Source: Pteria penguin | Taxonomy: Eukaryota; Mollusca; Bivalvia; Pterioida; Pteriidae | Assembly: GCA_035048485.1 (NCBI GenBank) | Contig: CM068583.1 | Coordinates: forward strand, 22,543,341 to 22,607,340 | Length of the DNA stretch: 64,000 bases | Direction: 5' to 3' | Shown here: one piece after another, positions 26,901 through 37,599 of the stretch | Layout of the letters: each line of letters starts with the position of its first letter | Numbering within the stretch: position 1 is the stretch's first letter | Translations under genes and position numbers: made by a program | Notes under the pieces: generated by a model | Database searches by the model: none | The model's input: only the letters and a program-made list of their open reading frames with translations | What the model was told of the DNA's origin: nothing

Positions 26901-29900
26901 CAGGCAATCTTCCTATCTCCCTAAAATGGCGAGTAGGAATGCCAGTGCTCTGTTTAAATCACAGAAACCAGAAAGTAGAAGCGGGTTTGCAGGTAGTAAT
27001 ACAAATGTTTTGAAAATCAATTTTTGTAAATTTGAAAATGTCTCTAAATCCCATCTTACATATGTATATAGTATGACTTTGTTTGACCTGCTTATTCAGT
27101 CTTTTCATTAAACAAAGTTATGTCCCATTTGGGATGATATCTGACGTAAAATAATTATGATGTAATCAATTTCCGATGAAAACGTCATTTGTGAACTAAT
27201 CATTTCCCAGAGTTTTAGATAAGTTTTCATTGAATTTGATGGCATCGTAATTGTTTAACATCAGATACCATCCCAAATGGGAAGTAACTCTGTGTAACGA
27301 AAAGACCAAACACAAAACTTGCACAAACTTGTGGCAATCCAAAATTTAAGATACCATTTTATGTTTCACTTTACTTGGAGATACAGTGTAGATCAAAATT
27401 ATTACTTAAATGTCTACATTGAACCTATATGACCCATATGCATTGTCTTTAATTGTTATCTTTTTACTTAGATGTAAGAGTATTCTGCATGTATTGTTGC
27501 ATGTATTGTTTATGTGTTCAGTGCAGCATGTGCATGGTAGAGAAATGTGGAACTTCAAATGCATGATGCATCATCCTCTTCATGATCATCCCAATGATTA
27601 TTTATAATGATTTTCACAGCTTTAATAATGATTTAAGCATGCATGCATGTTGACAGTTTTCTTCAGAAAATCTCCAGTTTCTATAAAATTTTATGTTTCA
27701 ACACGACATATGTGTTACTCATTTTATGTATTTAGATATCATATTAATTTGTATTTATTTTCTTATGTTATTTTTCTTACAATATTTATTTCATATCATC
27801 ATAAATGAATTATATATATTGTTTTGCCTGTATTGAACAAAAAATAAATATAATGTTATAAAAAATCTATATCAATTTCCTTATATGATACTGATATATA
27901 CCTACAGGTTTTGAAATATTTCTTATTATGTGTTTGTATAGTTGCTCAGAAAATGAAGACAATAAATTATCAACTGTCGTCCCAAAAGTGTCTGGAAGAG
28001 GGATGGACAATCCGAGCTCCCAGTCCACTGATGCCAGAGGAGGAAGATGATACTTTCATTCCTGAGCCCATCAATGCTGATCTTATACGGAGTGGAAAGG
28101 TAAAATTGTCAAAAGTGGCCAATCTTCTTTATGCTTTATTTAATGAATCTCTTTGAATTCAGAAGAATTTGTATTTATTCATTTACTCTGCATTAAAGAT
28201 GTATATCCCAGTGATTCCTCTTGGGGTACAGACTTGGAGTAGTGGTTAAGTGCTTGGCTTGCAGTGCATGTGATCTGGGTTCGATTCCCAGATTGTGCTA
28301 CTGTGTTTCAAAGGTTGATTGGTTACCTCCTGCTTCCATGTCACATTATAACTTAAAAATTGTTGAAAGCAACAGAAAAAAAAGCAAACCCCAAAAACAG
28401 TTTACCAACCAACTAATATATTGGGTATAGGTCATTGTGATTGTTAACTTAATGTTTTATTTTATATTCTAGCTGAGCTTGGTAGAAAAATATTATGACA
28501 ATGGGCAGAAATTCTTGACCATGTTCCCAGATGGCACAGGCAATGTATTGTATCCTTTCTATATGGATGTGCAGTTACAAAGTATTTTCTCATTCATACA
28601 GTTTCTTTATATCTATTTTGATAAAATTGTATACATCATACATGTACATGTATTATAGCTGCTATTTGGAAGTTGAAATTCTTGTGATCAGATCATATTT
28701 GTATTATAAAGAATATTGCATTTTCAAAATGCCATTAAATGTTTCCATTCAGCAATAGTAGACATGTTTTTTTTTAAATGGAAGATATCTGCAAACGATT
28801 GCCTAGTTATTGAGTCAGGTCTTGTAATTCATTGTAGGAAGTCTTCTCCAATTAACATGAATTTCTTTTAACAAAATGTATTAAGTTTAATAATGATAGT
28901 TGAAGTGAATGATAATCATTTACTTGTTGCTAATGACTTGTTGGAAAGGTTAGGCTATAAACACTATTCTAAGAGAACTTAATTCGGGTCACCTTTTTAG
29001 TGGGATTCAAATTTTTCATATGTAACACAACTCAAATACATAAGTTTATTTACATAAACATGGGTAATTGACCTTAACCATAATTAGCTACCCCTCCGGA
29101 AATCTTGCTGTCATTGTTTCCTCCATCTCCATTGGACACTTTACTTATGTGGTGCAAGCTGACAATGAGCGTACTCAGGTCTTGGCTGTGTTTGAACCCA
29201 ATGGCTATGCCACTTGTTACCATAACAACGGTGTGGTTAGGTAGGCTGGATATTTTATGCTTTTTAATCTAAATACATAATTTGAAGATTTTATAATGTT
29301 GTATCAATATGAATACAATTTATTAGATTTGGAAATATAATATGTCTCTGATAGATCTTATCTGTTACTTCTAGGTTATATTATTATATAAGGAAAACAT
29401 TAGGGAGGAATTAAAACTGACCACTTAAAGGAGGTGACTGCTTTATAAAAGTGACGGCATGTACAGGTTAGACTGTACCTGTAATAGATATTTTCTTATC
29501 TCTTATTACTAGGTTATATATGGATCAGCTAGGAGGAATAGAGTTGGACTATTCTGGTGCTCGAAAAAGAAAATGGAATTGGAAAGATCAGGAAAACCAT
29601 GTACATGCACCCCCCTTCCAACCTATACACTTTGGCCTTAACCGTAATGTAGGAATCCGCATTTTGGCCCAGGATAGAATGGTCCTCATATTTAGTGCAA
29701 AGGATAGGAGTAAACGCTTTAATGTCGGGGCTAGGCTTAAGGTCAGGAATTATTTATATTCATTTTCTAATTATACACTTTTAAGAAACTGTGAGGCAAA
29801 ACATATGGAATTCTTTTTATTTTTTAGTAGTTAGTCATTATACGAAAATGTATGTAAGTTTGACTAGACTCAATTTGCATTTATGACGAAATGATCGAGA

Positions 29901-30721
29901 CATTGTGGGAAAAATGTTTTTTAAATGTTCATATAAAGATTAGGATAACTTCTTTAAGTAAATATAACAGATGTTTGAGGAAGCTTTTTTCATTTCAGCT
30001 GAATAATGTAGAAAACATTCCTCCCAAAGAGATAGATGACAGTCAGCTGTTCCTGGACGAAAAGAAGAACAAAGTAGAGTAAGTACAATGAACTTGTGTA
30101 TGTTTCATTCTCTACCATGTATATCAGTGGTGGATCCAGGATTTCTGAAAAAGGGGAGCCCCACATGTGAAAGTCAAGTATTAGCCGAATTATTCAGCCA
30201 TTTTGGGTGCCATATCTGGAGTTGTATTTGTAAATATGTGGCGAAAAGGGCGAAGGGGTCCAGCACCCCTCCCCCTTCTAAATCCACCATTGTATATATA
30301 TTTCCTGCCTGTCTTTACCTATAAGAATGATAGGGAAATTTGTTTCACTTATTTATAGACTATCTCATGAATTTAAATTGGGTGCAAAGAAACTACTTTG
30401 GGATTCCATTTCCCTAAACTGTTTAAATCATTTTGAGATTGTGACAATACACACACTTTTACTGTTGGAATCAAATAGATGATTTATGTATTTCTTTTCA
30501 AGGTCTACATTTCTAATTTCATTTTCATTTTCAGATCTCTCTTGGATAAAGTTTCTATGCTTTTAAAATTTCCCAAATCTCCAAAAGTTGATAAAATCTT
30601 GCCACCTCTACATGTTACTTCCAAAGCTTTGAAAACGGAGCGATTACGACGAGAAAAGGCAGAGCAGATCATTGCAGCAGAAGCAAAGAAAAATAAACAA
30701 CCAGCCATATTTGTCAACTAA
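11901..30721 (+). CDS. ERICH6: ERICH6-like FAM194-domain protein, 779 aa, 16 coding exons
   Basis: Plus-strand exons: 11901-12072, 12693-12864, 13138-13292, 14834-14884, 16257-16390, 17326-17412, 19306-19679, 20379-20452, 22245-22298, 26810-26992, 27942-28099, 28473-28549, 29088-29240, 29513-29741, 29999-30078, 30535-30721. They sum to 2340 nt with all phases consistent, stop TAA at 30719. The N-terminal half is acidic and Ser-rich (SDDASE, DDSDLDDLD, SSDSDT). Exon 7 has FGGVCEFCGHE and LYCC, Cys 302, 305, 328 and 329, a possible metal site. The conserved C-terminal block (about 486-717) includes EKYYDNGQKFLTMFPDGTG, FYPSGNLAVIV, EPNGYATCYHNNGVVR, LGGIELDYS and FNVGARLK, which I recognise as the FAM194 domain of glutamate-rich protein 6. 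The molecular function of the family is not known. The start at 11901 has a strong context (ACC ATG G), but a 36-residue N-terminal extension from an upstream exon is possible. The gene assignment is firm at family level; ERICH6 versus ERICH6B is not resolved. Confidence 0.9.
13430..13925 (+). repeat. Tandem dispersed repeat, about 3 units of about 150 bp, ERICH6-like intron 3
   Basis: Starts near CAGGTGTATATAGGAATCAC and repeats a unit with TTGACCAAACTTCACACAAA, TATTCATCAGAACCT and GACCCAAGGTCATGTAACC. Units drift in sequence, so the array is old. No coding capacity. Confidence 0.65.
14579..14592 (+). repeat. Poly-G tract
   Basis: Run of about twelve G in ERICH6-like intron 3. Confidence 0.7.
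15291..15668. mobile_element. MITE family 2, copy b (about 375 bp, complete), ERICH6-like intron 4
   Basis: Long inverted repeats: left has AATCTGACTAAACCCATA, CTTCTCTATACGTCCCATTG and AAGATCTGGTGAAG; right has the inverse, CACATCTTTATACGCAATGG, ATAGAGAAG and TATGGTTTTAAACAGATT. Arms are about 120 bp. Confidence 0.75.
16787..17150 (+). mobile_element. SINE type B, old copy, ERICH6-like intron 5
   Basis: The head has TTTGGTAGTGTGTTGGGCTA and CAGTTTGAGCCC. The body has AACTGAGGTCCTGTGTCATG, CCTCACTGCTTTGGATAGG and GATGCTGTC, and it ends GGTGTGATGTTAAATAAACA. The body order matches the minus-strand copies near 45 kb and 54.7 kb. Confidence 0.6.
18546..18790 (+). mobile_element. Degenerate SINE-like element, ERICH6-like intron 6
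   Basis: tRNA-like boxes (AGAGTGGTCACTGGGCTCAA and GGTTCAAACCC) are followed by a body with TTTCCTTGGAGTTTCCTACA and an end GTGGTAAACAACAAACAGAC. Family not established. Confidence 0.45.
20121..20362 (+). repeat. 121-bp tandem duplication beside ERICH6-like exon 8
   Basis: Two adjacent copies start at 20121 and 20242 and differ at very few positions. Both contain CTAAGGTGTAGTGCAAATGT and CACCTTGCCAGTAAGCC. The second copy ends 16 bp before the exon 8 boundary. Confidence 0.92.
20995..21382. mobile_element. Inverted-repeat element with ACTGTATACAG ends, ERICH6-like intron 8
   Basis: Left TACTGTATACAGCCTTGAAT and right CCCTGTATACAGTA are inverse ends. GAATTCGCCC motifs recur on the left, and GAGGGCGGAAAC (inverse sense) on the right. 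About 388 bp, no coding sequence. Confidence 0.7.
21551..21727 (-). mobile_element. SINE type A, copy 1, ERICH6-like intron 8
   Basis: On the minus strand it begins GGGGCAGGCGTGGTGTAGTG and GTTAAGCGCTTGG (A box). GGTTCGATTCCCGG is a perfect B box. The body has AGGTTGGTAACCTCCTGCTT, ATGTCGCGATATAACTGAAA and TTGTTAAAAGC, and the tail is a CAATCAACC run. This is one of the two best-preserved copies. Confidence 0.85.
24120..24700 (+). repeat. Degenerate AT-rich tandem repeat
   Basis: TAGATCATAT(A/C)(G/C)AAATACATT-like words alternate with (T)ATGATTTAT(T/A)AC and CTCTCATGAT-like words at roughly 60-bp spacing, paired into about 120-bp units. The divergence makes exact unit borders uncertain. Confidence 0.6.
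26599..26617 (+). repeat. Poly-A tract
   Basis: Long A run followed by AAAAGAAAAGAAG in ERICH6-like intron 9. Confidence 0.7.
27099..27306. mobile_element. MITE family 1, copy b (208 bp), ERICH6-like intron 10
   Basis: Ends GTCTTTTCATTAAACAAAG and CTCTGTGTAACGAAAAGAC. Arms extend inward through CCCATTTGGGATGATATCTG and its inverse copy GATACCATCCCAAATGGG. It aligns with the element at 4924-5128 over its whole length. Confidence 0.75.
28229..28415 (+). mobile_element. SINE type A, copy 2, ERICH6-like intron 11
   Basis: Head GGAGTAGTGGTTAAGTGCTT, B box GGGTTCGATTCCC, body GGTTACCTCCTGCTTCCATG and TTGTTGAAAGC, tail TTACCAACCAACTA. Confidence 0.8.
30126..30297. mobile_element. MITE family 3, copy a, last ERICH6-like intron
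   Basis: Ends CAGTGGTGGATCCAGGATTT and CTAAATCCACCATTG are inverse copies. The interior has GCCCCACATGTGAAAGTC and GGCGAAAAGGGCGAAGG. A second copy in the opposite orientation is at 63283-63478. hAT-like ends are possible; family not proven. Confidence 0.65.
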
Positions 30722-32689
30722 ACACCTTTCTTATATCTTTACTCTATATCTATCTTGTTGCCATGTAGAAAACACCAGAAATCTTTTGTTTCATTCAAAA
30801 GAACATTCATCATTTTGTGTTCAATATATAACACATTTCCAAGTTTCTGAATGAAGTGAAAAAAAAGGTCCACCTGCAAAGTCAATTTGTAGGATTGTTG
30901 ATAGTCAGCAAGTTCATACTATTCCTGTTCACAGTCTTTATCTATTGGAGGAGCTCTGTTGTCAACTGACAATATTTGTACTTTCTAAGTGTTCTGTAAG
31001 TCAAAAATTAAGCATGAATTTTGTTATGAAAGTAGTTGATCAGGTGGTAGATGAGAGAGTTTTAAGGAAGGAGGAAATTAACTTCCTGTCAGTATTTTAA
31101 GATCGGCATTTCATGTTTGTAGTATTTTAAAAATACAATCAGACTTATTAATGGGTCTACAGTTGTTCAGATGTGATGTAAATCACATTCTTGTTGTATG
31201 TGTCAGTGACTACTTAGTTCAGCACAAAGCTGCCAAATTTGTTGTTGTTATTTTTGTTTCCAATTGACCTTGATTGTGTAAATGAGCAGAGTGGAATGAG
31301 TTTTGATGCATACATGTTTGTTACATAGGATCTTTGTCATATAGCTGTCATATGACATGTTCTTTTTGTTTTCATTGGATTGTTGAGAAAATTGTGTATT
31401 TGAAAGTTCAGAATCTTTTAGTTTGCACTTTTCTTACTTAATTTATTTATAGTATTACTGCACACGTATTTACTTTATATATCAAACCTAAACAAGTACA
31501 TGTATTATCAAATGTTTAGTAGATGTGTCAAAAATATGAATTGAGTGTAGTGCTTCAAAAGACCAAAATATTACTATAACATATACATGTATGCCAAGAT
31601 TTAGTAGTATTGAATGTCATACTGCTGAACTTTCTGTGATATGGATTTCACTGCTTGTAAATTACTTTTATAATCAGTATTGGATTTTTTTTTATTTTAC
31701 ATTTAAAACAAAGTATATTTTATGATGCTGCTGAAAATATGAGTATTAGTTACAAAGAAATATATTTTCTATCGATCATCTGTAATACCATGTGTCAGAA
31801 AAACTAAGAGAGTAAAGTGATGACTATTACATGTGGAAGTATTACCAATCTATTTTTATGTTCTGGGTATTTTTGTTTTTAAATGCATTGCATTATGAAT
31901 TTTACTGTAATCAAGCATGAGAATTCAAACAAGTTATTGTATTATAGATTTTTACCCTCTTCGTTTTGATCACAAAATTTTAGACTGATTATCAGCCTAT
32001 ATTGTATGTAAGCTCTTGTTTCATTATAAAGAAAATCTACGTCAGTTGTCAAGAATTTCGTATTTTTTTAAACATTCGTTGGTATCAGGGTATCATTACT
32101 GATTGTTTATTTATCTTCAGTTTTCATGAAATTAAATTGATAAACTTGAGGACTTACAAAATTACTATCAGATATTACAAATGAATTTAATTAGAGTATA
32201 TTTACTAAGCACCTATTAATATCAATTTCTTCGGTAATTTTGACATGAATATCGATGACTGGATTTCAGTCGTCTAGAGGTTATCTTCTTCCGTCCTGTT
32301 TTTCATTACATCCTTCATTGTGCAATCACTGTTATCAACCACAATAAAATTATTCATGTATGAAGTATCTTGTTGATGGTCTTTATCAGTCCTCATACCA
32401 AAATTAATAGTAATGATCCAGTTGTCTATGTAATTGGATGAATTCAGATATAACAGACTTTTCGTTAAGAGGTTTTCTTCAATTTCACATTTTTTTTTTT
32501 AATATAAGGAAAATCTAGGTACTTCCTCCATTGCAAAGGAATAACTTAATCTTGAAAAAAAATCCTTTGGTAAAATGTCTTCTTTTGCAATATGCTTCAA
32601 ATTAATATTGTAATTTTAAAGATCAAAGTTATATCTGTTGAGATCTAATCAGGGCTCACTATACAAGTATCTTAATTATGGTATGATTT

Positions 32690-33620
32690 TTATGCTCCCC
32701 AAAAAATTTTGGGGGAGCATACAGTCACTGTCATGTCAGTCGCTATCATGTTCGTTTGTCTGTCCGTCCGTCTGAGCTCATATCTCCTACACCTTTCATC
32801 AAAATTTGATCATACTAGACCAAAATATTATTGAGGTTAAAGGCTTTGGGACAAAGGTCACTCAAGGTCATTTTTGAAGGTCAAGGTCACTTATTAACTA
32901 TGATTTAAAATACCATACTTCACAAAAATGTTATTTATGTTAAAGGCTTTTGGACAAAGGTCACTCGCAGTCATTTCTGAAAGGTCAAGGTCACTTATTA
33001 ATTATGACTTAAAGTACCATGAATTACTTATATCTCCTACACTTTTCATCAGAATTGGATCATACTTCAACAAAATATTATTTAGGTTTAGGGCTTTCAG
33101 ACAAAGGTCCCTCAAGGTCGTTTCTGAAAGGTAAAGGTCATTTATTAACTACGACTTGAAATACCATTAAGTACTTATATCTCCTACACCTTTCATCAGA
33201 ATTTTATCATACTTCACCAAAATGTTATTTAGGTTAAGGGCTATTAGACACAGGTCACTCAAGGTCATTTCTGAAATTTCAAGGTTACGATAAAAGGTTT
33301 TATTTCATATCTAATCAAGGTCAAGCTTTCTCATTTTAGTAAAAGATACTGTTGATCACTTGTTGTTCTACAGTTGACTCAATTGGATATCCATACGATA
33401 CATTGAGATTTAAAATCGTCATCAATTAATATAATGATTTCCTATATATTGAGTCATTCATTTCCTTCATTATTGCTGTGCTTCTTGGAGCAACCATCAG
33501 TTTTGCTGATTTTTTGTGTATGCATTGAGTCATCAATTTCTTGCATTATAAGTATAACTGCCGTTCAGGGAGCATCCATTGGTTTTACTGATACTTTTGT
33601 TATACCTTGCCATATAAATG
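32690..33620 (+). repeat. Dispersed repeat with TATGCTCCCC hairpin head and about four internal tandem units
   Basis: The head is an inverted repeat, TATGCTCCCC then GGGGGAGCATA around an A/T core (about 32690-32721), followed by a GTCTGTCCGTCCGTC run. Next come four units of about 130-145 bp, each with TTATATCTCCTACACCTTTC, CATACTTCACCAAAATGTTA and CACTCAAGGTCATTTCTGAA. The tail has two versions of GGAGCA(A/T)CCAT(C/T)(A/G)GTTTT. Resembles a common mollusc repeat. Confidence 0.7.
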
Positions 33621-35589
33621 ACCAGGCATAATGTTTGTCATTTCGGTCTTCCTTCCATACATCTCATAAAAAGGTATATCTTGGTGACAGCATTTCAATC
33701 GTTCAAGAATTTTGTGACCTTGACCCGATTTGTTTTGTTTATTGCGATAAAGGACTCCTTAATGTAACTAATACATATATACCTCGGGATTAGAGAATTT
33801 CAACCTACCTCAAGTTTTCAACCTCAACCTTCTCTAAGCCCTTGACCTCATATATTCTTATCTCATGTTTAGTTTTTTGCTTTATTACCCAGTACTTTGA
33901 AAGACTTTTCACATCTACAATCAGATGTGGTTTGCCAACACATTAACCACCAAATTTTGCATCACAAGTAATGTATAAAATAAATACTATAAAAAATACC
34001 TTTATTATTGTGTACCAAACCAGGCCACTCATGTCCTATGGGCATATTTCTGGTTTAATCTACTGAATCCAGAATGTAAATTCGAGATAAAAATAGTTTC
34101 AGAAACTTTGGGAAACCTGTCTTGGAGATAAAACCAGTTTCTAGAGTAGAGTGAAAAGCTGGAGAAAGTTATCTGCAGTATCTTGGTCAACTAAGCAGTT
34201 ACTGAACACTTGGCACATACAGTATAATTCTTTACTGCAGACGTTAATTTACTTCTTATTTTAATAAGAACATTATGAGAAAATCTTCAGGTGATTGACT
34301 AATTATCACACCTGATCTATTCTACCTATATGGTGATGGCACCTCGATGGTGCATGGAATCATATATTACATGTATAACCAGACATGCATGTAGACAAGG
34401 GGCTGAAAGAAATCACTTTCTAGCCTAGCCATCAATCAAGCATGCTACAGACTTGTGTTGTCTGTCATGGATCATGGAACTTACAAATATTCAATCTGCC
34501 TGCTTCTTAATTCATCACTTGGTCTGATAACCTGATCATACATGTAGAGTTCTATTTCCACTGTAATACTAAGCCACAAATAAATATCGAACTTCTATCT
34601 GACATTTTATTATCACAATATAAAATAATTCATAGCACAGAACAATATTGAATGTACAAAATGTTTGAATGATACTTCATAAAGGTGTTCTACTTAAAAA
34701 GTGCTTGGCTTTACTTTCCAGTCCTGGCTAATGACTGCAAAGGCATAATAACATGATTTATGGATAATAAAGTAAATAATAAGAGACAGGTGACACTAGA
34801 AGTAATTCATGAATTCCCTCAAATTAGGTATAAATAGTGATACATAGATGGTTGACACCTGTATTATTTATTCATAATGTCTACCACAAAATAGGTACCA
34901 CTAGTATTTTAAGAGTCCACCACTGACAGGGACCATATATAATACATGTATATTTAAAAAATTCTAAGAAAAGATATGTATTTCAAAGAGTGTTCTTTGT
35001 CATGGTAATATTATACTGAAACCAACATAAATAGGTGACAGCTATTAGATACATGTACTTACACAGCCCACATATGCCAAATGGAGAATCAAGTATAGCA
35101 TAAACAAAAGCCATTTAAAATGTGGTCAAAGAAACTATAATTACCATGGGTTATCAAAAACATGATCATTTCATATTATATCTGCAATATAATTTATTAA
35201 AGCAGGTCCTATGGGTAATGCATTTACAGTCTACAAAAGACGGGAATTATCAACTTTCTACATACTGTTAATCAATATTTACAGAGATTTTTCTAATCTA
35301 CAATATTTCAGATGAAAAATAGTTTCTTAGATTATACAAAATGTGTTGCTTAAATAGAAATGAATCTTTGTAAAGGTTCTTATAGCCTAATTGTCCTCTC
35401 CATAAGCTAAATTGGCCGTAGCTGGTCAATATTCTTCATTGACAGTGCCTGTTGATAATTTTCATACAGTATGCACAAGATTTAAAATTAAGATTTAGGG
35501 TATCATCAAAATCTGTAAAATATCTGAAAGAAACAGATGTATCTTCTTTATGACTATACACATGTATAAGCACATGACATCAGGACTAA

Positions 35590-36020
35590 ATTTTGAGGTT
35601 ATTCTCAGTAAAGTGCTCATACAAGAGAAAATAAGAGTAACGTCTAGCATGGTATAATACACCCATTGCTTACTTTGAAAGGATGAAATTTTAAGATATG
35701 GAAACATTCCCCTTTGACCTTGAAAATCAATAAGGTTCATCCTCCAGTCATAAGAAATAAACGTGTAAAGTTTCAAGTCCTATTATAAACATTTTGGTAT
35801 GTCTCTTGTTTACAAATTGCATTCTCAAAAGTTTGCTATTTTTGCCTCAAAAATGACCTTGACCTTTGACCTTGATATTGAAAATCAATAGGGTTCATTC
35901 TTAGGCCATAAGAAATAAATGTACAAGTTTGAAAGTCTTACCCTAAACAGTATGGTCTGTAACTTGTTAACAAGGTTCAGACAGACCTTCTAACTCACAA
36001 CACCATACCATAATATGTCA
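35590..36020 (+). repeat. Two-unit TTGACCTTGA-type repeat
   Basis: Two segments about 170 bp apart share TTGACCTTGAAAATCAATAA / TTGATATTGAAAATCAATAG, GGTTCAT, CATAAGAAATAAA and GTATG(T/G)TCT. It belongs to the same style of array as the 13.4-kb and 32.7-kb repeats. Confidence 0.55.
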
Positions 36021-36604
36021 GTCTATGATGGGTGTATAAAAATTCATTATTTTCTATATTCAGCCAGGTTCATCAAAAACAACATGATGAATTCCTGTAT
36101 TGATTTTATATATAGTATGAGTGAACATCCTATACAACTATCCAATTTGCCATTTCTGGCATTCATCAGGAAAGTTCAGAATATGGAGGTCAAAGTGAGG
36201 TTTCATTCCCTTCCAAATTTTCCTTCTTTCACTTTTTACTGCCCATGCGTTTGGCAATATGTACCGTGTATGTATATCAATTACTTCTCCAGGATTTAAA
36301 AGTGCAATATATGATCTCCTAAATAGTATATGGATTTATTATCGTTCTAATTATGCTGTGTTTTCAGGGGTACACTTCCATTTTGGGATGGGAAAGTTTA
36401 AGACTATTGCAACTTAATGATATGTCTTCTCTTTTACTTCATACTTAGCCTGCATTCAGTATTTGTTCTTTTCCTTTTATCTATTACAGATTTTACAGTT
36501 AAAGGAGTAGGAGATAGTATTGATACATCCATACTATAACTTACAGGATTTGTAAATCAGAAGCAGTAAAATGTACTGATAGTGTCACGATGGGGAAAAT
36601 GTAA

Positions 36605-36610
36605 TTTATT
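36605..36610 (-). terminator. Candidate polyadenylation signal for CEP63
   Basis: AATAAA on the minus strand, about 1 kb after the CEP63 stop. No AATAAA was noticed closer to the stop, but variant signals were not searched exhaustively. Confidence 0.3.
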
Positions 36611-37599
36611 GACTTTGAACACAATGTTTTCTTTTATACACATACTACAACATTTATATATTTGATTCATGCTCATTCCTTCCAATTGCACAAAATGTTA
36701 TTAAACAATAAATAAATATGAGAATAATAATGATCTATCACAGCTATAGCATAATTATCACATGTCACCTTTACAGCTTGATTAGCAATCCTACCTTAAT
36801 ATTAAATGTACATACACAATGGAACATAATTTCTCCGATAAAATTGATCACTTTGAAATATTATATGTAATTTTCATAAAGTTACATATATCAGATCCTC
36901 CCTTGTATAGTATTTTCTTAATCTAAGATAGAACATACCTCTGCACATAAATCACATAAAAAAATAAATTTTGTAACTTTGCTCATTTTCCAGATGATAA
37001 ACAATTATCAAACCACAAGAATTTAGAATTTGCGATTCAAACTAAGATTTATAAAAACTTACCAAAAAGTTCTGTAACTAAATTTATGGAATCATATTCA
37101 TATTCATCCATGAAGGAGTTATCTCCCTTCTTTCTTATCAAAGGGCAGCAATACCTTAATAATTTCATCACAATATGACTTTCACATTGTATCGTTTTTA
37201 AAAAAACTTACATTAGCACACAACATATCTATTAAACTTCTGCAGAAACTGTTTACACAAAACTTCCCCTCTACCCACAAAAACCAACAACATAAAAGAT
37301 TTGTAATGTGATACATACTTCAAACACACAAACACATTTTAATCACAGCCTTGTTCCTATGTTTGATGAAATCATAAGGAAAAGCATGCAACCTTGTCAA
37401 AGACAAACAGCATTGGTTTATCTTTATACTTAGAGAGCACTTGTTCACTGTAGCATAACTAAAATTTCAAAACATTATCCATGATGGGTGTAATTATGAA
37501 GTACATGTCATGTGATACATGCTAAGCACTGATTGGCTGCTTTAGACTAGACAATTTGACATTAAGTGAGATTCAAAATGAATAATTCTGAACTGTCCA

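Larger units (their letters stand above)
30722..37599. other. Convergent intergenic region and 3' UTRs between the ERICH6-like gene and CEP63
   Basis: No exon with conserved coding character was found here on either strand. The first part is presumably the ERICH6-like 3' UTR; an AATAAA lies at about 32343. The CEP63 3' UTR runs leftward from 37599; an AATAAA on the minus strand is at 36605-36610. The centre contains the TATGCTCCCC-type dispersed repeat (about 32690-33620) and a TTGACCTTTGACC-type repeat (about 35590-36020). The rest is AT-rich with no recognisable features. Confidence 0.5.

Noticed and set aside
30088..30324. 78-codon plus-strand frame
   Set aside because: It covers MITE family 3 in an intron and has no conserved content.
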